A stretch of 18,122 bases of DNA. Origin: Spirochaetae bacterium HGW-Spirochaetae-7 (GTDB lineage: Bacteria; Spirochaetota; Spirochaetia; Treponematales; UBA12059). The position numbers and the translations under genes are program-made. The stretch is from positions 1-18,122 of the forward strand of contig PGXR01000022.1 in NCBI GenBank assembly GCA_002839245.1, given 5' to 3'. This document shows positions 7,231 to 13,800 of the stretch, in pieces. The notes under the pieces are model-generated. The model worked only from the letters and a program-made list of their open reading frames with translations, had not been told where the DNA came from and searched no databases. Position 1 is the stretch's first letter; each line of letters opens with the position of its first letter.

Positions 7231-7542
7231 GTGACAAAAGAAAACGATGTTGAAGGCGCGGTCCTCACAGAAGAGGATACCGAGACGCGACAGCCTGACG
7301 AATACAGGGTAGTGCTCTTGAATGACGACTTTACGACAATGGAATTCGTCGTGGCGGTCATCATGTCAGTGTTCCACCGCGATATGTTCGAGGCTACGCG
7401 CATCATGCTCGACGTGCACAAGAAGGGTAAAGGGGTCGTGGGTACGTATACGTACGACATAGCCGCCACAAAGGTAAGCAGGGTGCATACGATGGCGAGG
7501 GAGAATGGCTTCCCGCTCAAGTGCATCATGGAAAAGGCATAA
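7231..7542 (+). CDS. clpS: ATP-dependent Clp protease adaptor ClpS
   Basis: This is the N-degron adaptor, which binds destabilising N-terminal residues (Leu, Phe, Trp, Tyr) and hands the substrate to ClpA. The 103 residues match the family length. The core shows YRVVLLNDDFTTMEFVV, with the NDD of the substrate-binding pocket, then MLDVHKKGKGVVGTYTYDIA with the pocket histidine region, and KVSRVHTMARENGFPLKC. The frame is open upstream to 7147, but those residues lie across the divergent promoter region and do not look like ClpS. GTG at 7231 gives a normal N-terminal tail. There is no Shine-Dalgarno sequence before it, and a three-codon ORF (ATG at 7223) ends with its TGA overlapping this GTG. 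The gene is followed after 6 nt by clpA. Confidence 0.93.
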   Translation: MTKENDVEGAVLTEEDTETRQPDEYRVVLLNDDFTTMEFVVAVIMSVFHRDMFEATRIMLDVHKKGKGVVGTYTYDIAATKVSRVHTMARENGFPLKCIMEKA

Positions 7543-7548
7543 GAAGAT

Positions 7549-9984
7549 ATGAAGGTCAGCCAGCAGGTTCAAGCGATATTCAACGCCGCGTACAACGAGG
7601 CCAAGCTCAGGGGACACGAGTACCTGACGCCGGAACACATTCTGTACGCCTCGCTGTCGTTCGAGCAGGTACGATCCATACTTGAGGCCTGCGAAGCCGA
7701 CATCGACCACATCAAGGTCGGCATGGAATCTTACTTCGAGCAGAAGATCCCGGCGGTCAAGGACCAGGAGCCTATACAGACGGCGGGCTTCCAGAGCGTT
7801 ATCGAACGAGCGGTCCTCCAGTCCCAGGGTTCTGGCAAGACTGAGGTCGGCATTCCCGAAATCCTCGTGTCGCTATTCGACGAGGAACGCAACTATTCCG
7901 CCTACTACCTCCGCAAGGCCGGCGTCAACAGGCTGCACCTGCTCGAGGTGATATCGCACGGCCTCGACGTGGACTTGAGCGAGCCCGACGTCGAGGAATC
8001 CGACACCGCGGGAGACGACTCCGGGGACCAGGCATCCGCCGGTTCGCGGAACGGCGGCCCGTTTTCATCACCCGAAGAGGACGACGAGGCCGACGTCCGC
8101 CAGAAGCCGCGGTCGACGGTTCGGGCGGGCGCGCTTGACAAATTCACGACCGATCTGACCAAGGCGGCTCGCGAGGGCCGGCTCGAGCCGGTTATCGGTC
8201 GCGAAGCGGAGATAGAGCGCACCATACAGGTCCTTTGCCGCAGGCTCAAGAACAACCCCATCCACGTCGGCGACGCCGGTGTCGGCAAAACCGCCGTCAC
8301 CGAAGGCCTCGCGCAGCGCATCGTGGACGGCAAGGTCCCGCCCAAGATCCAGGACTACACCATATACTCGCTGGACATGGGATCGATAATAGCCGGCACC
8401 AAGTTCCGCGGCGACTTCGAGGAACGCATCAAGCGCGTCGTCGACGAGCTCCTCAAGAAGGAGAAGGTCATCCTGTTCATCGACGAGATACACACGATAG
8501 TCGGCGCTGGAGCCGTATCGGGAGGCTCGATGGACGCTTCCAACCTCCTCAAGCCCGCGCTGACGAGCGGCAAGCTCCGCTGCATCGGCTCGACGACCTA
8601 CGACGAGTACAACAAGTTCTTCGACAAGGACCGCGCGTTGTCGCGCCGGTTCCAGAAGATCGATATCGTCGAGCCCACCGTCGGCGAAGCCATCGAGATA
8701 CTCAAGGGGCTCAAGCCCAAGTACGAGGAATACCACAACGTCGTCTACTCGGATGAAGCCATAGAGCTCGCCGCCAGGCTCTCGGCACAGTTCATCACCG
8801 AGCGCCGCCTTCCCGACAAGGCCATCGACGTGATAGACGAGGCCGGAGCCTGGGCAAGGATCCGAGACTACAAGGTCGACACCGAGGCAAAAGCGGCCGG
8901 CGGCGCCACGGAAAAGCCGGAAGCTGCCGAAATCGAGGCAGTCGAGGCAGCGGGGGGAGCCGAAGCCGAGGCGGTGGACCCCAGGAAGACCAGGACCCTG
9001 GCGATAGGCAGGTCCGAAATCGAGATAGTCGTGGCCAAGATCGCGCGCATCCCCGAGAAGAGCGTGACGCAGGGGGAGCGTGACAGGCTCGCGAACCTCG
9101 AAGCCGACCTCAAGGCCTGCGTTTTTGGCCAGGACTCGGCGGTCGATGCCGTTGCCAGGGCCGTCAAGCGCGGCAGGGCCGGTTTCCGCGCCGCGGACAA
9201 GCCGGTGGCCAACTTCCTCTTCGTCGGACCCACGGGCGTTGGCAAGACGGAGCTTGCCAAGAGGCTCGCCGACACCCTGGGCGTCTCGCTCCACCGCTTC
9301 GACATGAGCGAATACCAGGAGAAGCACACGGTCTCAAGGCTCATCGGTTCGCCGCCGGGCTATGTCGGTTACGAGGAAGGCGGGCTCCTGACGGATGCCA
9401 TACGCAAGACGCCGCATGCCGTCGTCCTTCTAGACGAAATAGAAAAGGCGCATCCGGACGTCTACAACATCCTGTTGTCGATCATGGACTACGCGACGCT
9501 TACGGACAACCAGGGCCGCAAGGCGGATTTCCGCAACGTGGTCCTCATCATGACAAGCAACGCGGGTGCGCGCGACATAGGCAAGCCGATGATAGGCTTC
9601 GGCGAGCGGGCCTTCACCGAGGCTGCCATCGACGACGCCGTCCAGAAAGCCTTCACGCCCGAGTTCCGCAACCGGCTGGACGCGATCGTCCGCTTCGGAA
9701 GGCTGCCGCAGGAAATCATCGAGCGCATCGTGGTCAAGGCGCTGGACGACTTCCGCGCACAGCTGGCGGAGAAAAAAGTGACGCTCGAGGCCTCGGACGC
9801 CTGCGTGAAGCGCCTCGCCGAGCTGGGCTATTCCGACGAGTTCGGCGCGAGGAACGTCGGCCGCGTCGTGGAGGACAGGATAAAGACCTGGTTCGTCGAC
9901 GAGGTGCTGTTCGGCAGGCTCAAGGACGGAGGCGCGGCGAAGGCGGACGTCAGGGACGGCGAGATAGTAATAGACGTGACCTGA
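7549..9984 (+). CDS. clpA: ATP-dependent Clp protease ATP-binding subunit ClpA
   Basis: This AAA+ unfoldase feeds substrates to the ClpP peptidase. It has 811 residues, against 758 for E. coli ClpA. An N-terminal Clp-N domain (to about residue 145) is followed by an acidic linker (about 145-190). D1 has Walker A GDAGVGKT (~241) and Walker B LFIDEIH (~307). D2 has Walker A GPTGVGKT (~560), Walker B LLDEIEKAHPD (~628) and VLIMTSNAGA. The loop IGFGE (~681) matches the ClpP-docking IGF/L loop, separating it from ClpB, and the long ClpB middle coiled coil is absent. An Ala/Glu-rich insertion of ~37 residues (about 446-482) lies just before the D1-D2 junction IARIPEKSV. It sits 6 nt behind clpS and 9 nt ahead of aat, indicating one operon. 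No clpP is in the window. Confidence 0.96.
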   Translation: MKVSQQVQAIFNAAYNEAKLRGHEYLTPEHILYASLSFEQVRSILEACEADIDHIKVGMESYFEQKIPAVKDQEPIQTAGFQSVIERAVLQSQGSGKTEVGIPEILVSLFDEERNYSAYYLRKAGVNRLHLLEVISHGLDVDLSEPDVEESDTAGDDSGDQASAGSRNGGPFSSPEEDDEADVRQKPRSTVRAGALDKFTTDLTKAAREGRLEPVIGREAEIERTIQVLCRRLKNNPIHVGDAGVGKTAVTEGLAQRIVDGKVPPKIQDYTIYSLDMGSIIAGTKFRGDFEERIKRVVDELLKKEKVILFIDEIHTIVGAGAVSGGSMDASNLLKPALTSGKLRCIGSTTYDEYNKFFDKDRALSRRFQKIDIVEPTVGEAIEILKGLKPKYEEYHNVVYSDEAIELAARLSAQFITERRLPDKAIDVIDEAGAWARIRDYKVDTEAKAAGGATEKPEAAEIEAVEAAGGAEAEAVDPRKTRTLAIGRSEIEIVVAKIARIPEKSVTQGERDRLANLEADLKACVFGQDSAVDAVARAVKRGRAGFRAADKPVANFLFVGPTGVGKTELAKRLADTLGVSLHRFDMSEYQEKHTVSRLIGSPPGYVGYEEGGLLTDAIRKTPHAVVLLDEIEKAHPDVYNILLSIMDYATLTDNQGRKADFRNVVLIMTSNAGARDIGKPMIGFGERAFTEAAIDDAVQKAFTPEFRNRLDAIVRFGRLPQEIIERIVVKALDDFRAQLAEKKVTLEASDACVKRLAELGYSDEFGARNVGRVVEDRIKTWFVDEVLFGRLKDGGAAKADVRDGEIVIDVT

Positions 9985-9993
9985 CGGAAGGGG

Positions 9994-10806
9994 ATGATGG
10001 CCAGACGTTTCAAGCCAGGGACTACTCGGGAAGACCCACGTTTTCCATGGTTGGAAGAGGACGAATGGTTCACGTTTCCCCCGACATCGGAGACCTCCAC
10101 CAACGGAGTGCTGTGCAGGGGCGGCAACCTGTCGCCGGGCATGCTCCTGTCGGCCTACCGCCAGGGCGTTTTCCCGTGGTTCAACGACGATGACCCCATA
10201 ATCTGGTGGAGCCCCGATCCACGCTTCATCCTGGTGCCGTCGGAGCTCCACGTATCGTCGACGATGAAGAAGCTGCTGAAGAAGCGCCGTTTCGAGCTGG
10301 CCCTCGACCGTTCGTTCGGCGAGGTCGTCCGCGCCTGCTCATCCACGCCCCGCCCGGGACAGACAGGCACCTGGATAACGAACGACATGATAGCCGGCTA
10401 CGAACGCCTTCACGAGCTGGGCTACGCCCACTCTATCGAGGCGCGGCTCGACAGCAGGCTTGTTGGCGGCCTGTACGGAATCTCCCTGGGATCGGCGTTC
10501 TTCGGCGAGTCGATGTTCAGCCTGGAGCCAGACTCGTCAAAAGCCGCTTTCATGCCTCTCGTCTGGACGCTGGCCGAGGCCGGCTTTACGCTGGTGGACA
10601 GCCAGGTGCGGACCGCGCACGTCGAGTCGATGGGCGGCAGGAGCATCGCCAGGACGGAATACCTGGCCAGGCTCGCGACCGCCCTCGAGTCACCCACCTT
10701 CAAGGGCGATTGGGGAACGGTCTTCCCCGATTTTCCCGATTCGGCGCCGCTGCGTAGCCTATGCGAGGGGCGCCCTTCCGGGGTATCGTGTGTCTCATCG
10801 ACATGA
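9994..10806 (+). CDS. aat: Leucyl/phenylalanyl-tRNA--protein transferase
   Basis: Aat transfers Leu or Phe from aminoacyl-tRNA to proteins with N-terminal Arg or Lys, creating the N-degron that ClpS reads. Conserved blocks are NGVLCRGGNLSPGMLLSAYR, GVFPWFNDDDPIIWWSPDPR, GTWITNDM, YERLHELGYAHSIEA, VGGLYGISLGSAFFGESMFS and DSQVRTAHVESMGG. The 270 residues exceed the ~234 of E. coli through an N-terminal extension and a C-terminal tail of about 20 residues. It starts 9 nt after clpA. A GGAAGGGG stretch (9986-9993) abuts ATG 9994, so ATG 9997 is an equally likely start. Arrangement directly behind clpS-clpA strongly supports a dedicated N-degron operon. Confidence 0.95.
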   Translation: MMARRFKPGTTREDPRFPWLEEDEWFTFPPTSETSTNGVLCRGGNLSPGMLLSAYRQGVFPWFNDDDPIIWWSPDPRFILVPSELHVSSTMKKLLKKRRFELALDRSFGEVVRACSSTPRPGQTGTWITNDMIAGYERLHELGYAHSIEARLDSRLVGGLYGISLGSAFFGESMFSLEPDSSKAAFMPLVWTLAEAGFTLVDSQVRTAHVESMGGRSIARTEYLARLATALESPTFKGDWGTVFPDFPDSAPLRSLCEGRPSGVSCVSST

Positions 10807-10830
10807 CGACCTGGAGCGCGTACCCAAGAC

Positions 10831-12645
10831 ATGAGAGTTCTATGCATACAGTTACCTGAACAGGATGCTACTGGCGAGGCTGCCAGAGACAACGTCCCGC
10901 TTGCCGGCTCGAGGCTGATGGCCTTCGCGGAGAGCCGAGGCGCGTTGCGGCGCGACGACTGGGCCTTGCTCGACGAGGACACCGCCGACTCTGGCGGCGA
11001 CGCGGCCATCGCGGCGGCCATCCTGGGAGCAAGCCCCGAACTGGTCGTCTTCACCCTTTTCAGCCACAACATAGAGCGCAGCCTCTGGATAGCCAAGCGA
11101 CTGCGGGCGTTGATGCCGGCCACCCATTTTGTCGCGGGCGGCCCGGAAGTCGTCCAGGGCATGCCCGTCTTCAAGGCGCATGCCTTCGACGCGCTCATCG
11201 AGGGCGAATGGGAAGAGCCCTTCATCGGCCTGCTGGCTGACCTGTCCGCCAGGTCGCTCAAGCCTCGCTATACTGCCGGCGCTCCTCTCGACCTGGAAAC
11301 GGTCCCCGATCCCTACCTTTCAGGCACGCTCGCCGTCTCCCCTGACAAACCGGTCTTCATAGAGAGCTCCAGGGGATCGCTCGTCAACCCGGTTTTCCTG
11401 GGCAGGCGTCCTGCCGGGCTTCGCTATTTTCCCAGGGACTTTGCTCCGCGCGTTCTCAGGCTGGCGTCGGAAGGCGGCGTCGACGAGGCACGTTTCGTTG
11501 ATCCGCAGCTTGACGCTAAGCCGGATTTCAAGAGTTTCGTCAAGGCGCTCGCGGCAGCCAACGAGTCGGGAGTCGGCCTGTCGGGTCATATCGATCCGGC
11601 GGCGGTCGACGACGAGCTCGTAGGATTGCTCGCCGATGCTGCCTTCATGGCAGTCTCTGCCGACCTCGGAAGCGTCAATCCCAAGGCCCTCGAGGCTGTC
11701 GGCCTGCGTCTGGACAGGGAAGGGCTGGAACGGGGAGCCCGCCTGTTGTGGGCACAGGGAATCATAGTCCAGCCTGACGTCTACCTCGGCCTGCCGCATG
11801 ACAGCTACGAGACGACCATCGAAACCTTCGACTTCCTGGGCATGGCCGGCATGGGACAGGACACGGAACTGCAGCCGATGCCCGTAGCTCCCGGCTCCAT
11901 GCTCCGCGAAGATTCCGCGAGCTACGGGGTCAAGGAATTCCTGGAACGCCCTCCGTACTGGGTCGTTGAGACCGAATGGATGGACGAAGACGACCTCCTC
12001 GACGCCATGGCCGATTTCGAGGAAAGTTTCGACGTTGCCTGGGGAACCCCTGTCACACCCTGTTTCTCGGCGGAACGGGGCGGGTTCGTCGCCTTCGCCG
12101 ACCTTCGCTCGGCTGCCGGGCTCGATGCCCTCCTGGTATCGCCGGAACGCCTGGCGTCGTCGGTCACGCTGTTCCTTGACGCCGACGATACTGAGCGGGC
12201 CGCCAGGGTGGTGCGGGCAGCCAGGGACCTGCGCAAGGAGAATCCGTATACCCTCTGGCAGATAGTGCTGCATTCCAACGCCGGCATCCCCGGCACCGGC
12301 CTGGTGGACAAGCTATCCGACGCGTTCTCGATGCCTGAACACTACTTCGAGCTTTCCAGGATCTTTTCTCTGGACATGCAGCCTGACTTCCAGGTCAGGA
12401 CGTTTTTTGCGACATCGTCGGAAGCGCTGGCGCTCGCCGCCATGCGCGACAGGAAAGACCTGGAGACCGTCTTCGCTATAGGCGACGCCATGCCCGGCGC
12501 CAGGCTGGTCGAAGCCCTGCCGTTCATGGCCTTCGACCGCGAGACGGCGCCTTTCGAACTCCTGTACGATCTGATGAGCGCCTACAGGGTTTACCCCGAA
12601 CTGCTCCTGGAAGCGCCGCGGTCGTTGTTCAGTATGAAGAGTTGA
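10831..12645 (+). CDS. B12-binding/radical SAM-type protein lacking the iron-sulfur cysteines
   Basis: The 604-residue protein has the layout of B12-binding radical SAM proteins. Residues ~1-140 look like the Rossmann-type B12 domain (VVFTLFSHNIERSLWIAKRL, FVAGGPEVV, ALIEGEWEEPF). From ~170 on comes a radical-SAM-like barrel (PVFIESSRG, ARFVDPQLDAKPDFKSFVKA, DVYLGLPHDSYETTIETFDF, MPVAPGSMLRED). Where the family has RGCxxxCxxC, this protein has RGS-LVN-P-VF-L, with S183, P187 and L190 in the three cluster positions. Only two cysteines occur in the whole protein, so a canonical cluster cannot form. The frame is intact and long, arguing for a maintained non-catalytic role rather than decay. It begins 24 nt after aat without a clear ribosome site and may be cotranscribed. 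Fold assignment rests on motif pattern; function unknown. Confidence 0.75.
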   Translation: MRVLCIQLPEQDATGEAARDNVPLAGSRLMAFAESRGALRRDDWALLDEDTADSGGDAAIAAAILGASPELVVFTLFSHNIERSLWIAKRLRALMPATHFVAGGPEVVQGMPVFKAHAFDALIEGEWEEPFIGLLADLSARSLKPRYTAGAPLDLETVPDPYLSGTLAVSPDKPVFIESSRGSLVNPVFLGRRPAGLRYFPRDFAPRVLRLASEGGVDEARFVDPQLDAKPDFKSFVKALAAANESGVGLSGHIDPAAVDDELVGLLADAAFMAVSADLGSVNPKALEAVGLRLDREGLERGARLLWAQGIIVQPDVYLGLPHDSYETTIETFDFLGMAGMGQDTELQPMPVAPGSMLREDSASYGVKEFLERPPYWVVETEWMDEDDLLDAMADFEESFDVAWGTPVTPCFSAERGGFVAFADLRSAAGLDALLVSPERLASSVTLFLDADDTERAARVVRAARDLRKENPYTLWQIVLHSNAGIPGTGLVDKLSDAFSMPEHYFELSRIFSLDMQPDFQVRTFFATSSEALALAAMRDRKDLETVFAIGDAMPGARLVEALPFMAFDRETAPFELLYDLMSAYRVYPELLLEAPRSLFSMKS

Positions 12646-13615
12646 GGTCTACCCGGTGTTCGGCGTCGCCGGTACGTATCCACCGTTCCATGTTTTCGAT
12701 GGTCTGGCGGGCGTTCATGTCCACCGCTTCCCAGGTCGATCCGGCGACGTGCGGGGAAAGCACGACGTTGGGAAGCGTGTGGATGGGAAAATTCGACGGC
12801 GCACCCATGACCGAACCGTCCTGCGGATAGCTGTACCAGACGTCTATCCCGGCGCCGGCCAGCGTGCCGTCGGACAGGGCTGCGTAGAGCGCGGCCTCGT
12901 CGACAACCTCGCCCCGGCCGACGTTGACGAGCCAGGCGCCCTTCATCGCCGCGAGTTCGGAAGGGCCTAGCAGGCCGCGCGTGGCATCGGTCAGCGGCAG
13001 CGCGACGAAGACTATTTCGGCGCCGCCGAGCGCGGAATGCAGGTCGGTCGTCACTTCGTCGAAATACGCAGGAGCGGCTTCCCCGCTCCTGCGCCGGTAC
13101 CCTGTCACCTTGCAATCGAAGGCCTTGAGCAGGCGCGCCAGCGTCACGCCTATCGCCCCCGAGCCGAGTATCGTGCAGCGCCTCCTGTAGATGGAGTGCC
13201 AGAAATCTTCCCTTCCCTTGCCTACCCAGAAGCCATGCCACTTCCTGTCGCGCAGGTCGTTATGGTATTCTACGATGCGGCCGAAGCCGGCCAGTACCAG
13301 GGCCAGCGCCCGTTCGGCTACGCTCTCGGCGTTGCCGTGGCAGTTGAATACCGCTACGCCACGCTCGACCAGGAGGTCGGCGGGCAGGTGGTTGACTCCG
13401 ACAAACGGCACGAATACCGCCTTGAGCCCGGTAGCCGTCTCGTAATAGGAGCGGTCGACCATGTTGGCGACCACCGCGTCGAGGGTACCGAAGGCCGCCA
13501 GGCACGGTTCGACGCCTCGGACCAGTTCTACCCCGGGGCCGGCCCTTCTCTGCAAGCCATCGGCCAGTTCAGTCCACATTTCGTTCATCGGGAGGCAAAA
13601 TCCTATGCGCACCAT
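12629..13615 (-). CDS. D-isomer-specific 2-hydroxyacid dehydrogenase family protein
   Basis: This NAD(P)-dependent oxidoreductase has 328 residues. The Rossmann nucleotide loop is ILGSGAIGVTLARLLKAF in mid-protein. VFVALPLTDATRGLLG and the catalytic-arginine segment VNVGRGEVVDEAALYAAL follow, then VVLSPHVAGSTWEAV with the catalytic histidine. Where most members have DVFxxEP with the catalytic glutamate, this one reads DVWYSYP, so the Glu position is Tyr. The substrate-domain region FVGVNHLP and the NAESVAERALALVLA helix are typical. I chose ATG 13615 because GAGGAG (13624-13619) lies just upstream; an in-frame ATG at 13657 lacks a ribosome site. The 3' end overlaps that of the convergent upstream gene by 17 nt. 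Substrate unknown. Confidence 0.85.
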   Translation of the reverse strand: MVRIGFCLPMNEMWTELADGLQRRAGPGVELVRGVEPCLAAFGTLDAVVANMVDRSYYETATGLKAVFVPFVGVNHLPADLLVERGVAVFNCHGNAESVAERALALVLAGFGRIVEYHNDLRDRKWHGFWVGKGREDFWHSIYRRRCTILGSGAIGVTLARLLKAFDCKVTGYRRRSGEAAPAYFDEVTTDLHSALGGAEIVFVALPLTDATRGLLGPSELAAMKGAWLVNVGRGEVVDEAALYAALSDGTLAGAGIDVWYSYPQDGSVMGAPSNFPIHTLPNVVLSPHVAGSTWEAVDMNARQTIENMERWIRTGDAEHRVDLNSSY

Positions 13616-13800
13616 CGTCTCCTCTTGGGGTAGAGTGGAATATACGGAAACATTCAATGAGCTCGTTTGTTAAGGTAAGGATAATCGATTCCGAAATTCA
13701 AGGGAAGACCGGGTATCAAACCGACCACCGCCCGCTAGTAGAACCGGTACAGCGCAATAGAAGCAACAGATATCTGGAAATTTCCCGGAAGGAACGAACC

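Noticed and set aside
8068..9327. 419-codon open frame antisense to clpA
   Set aside because: Typical antisense shadow in GC-rich coding DNA, rich in Leu/Val/Gly/Asp; no recognisable motif, no ribosome site.
13657..13800. N-terminal extension of the ankyrin lipoprotein from ATG 13657
   Set aside because: It would put ~50 polar residues before a signal peptide and lacks a ribosome site; GTG 13801 has GGAAGGAA at the right distance.
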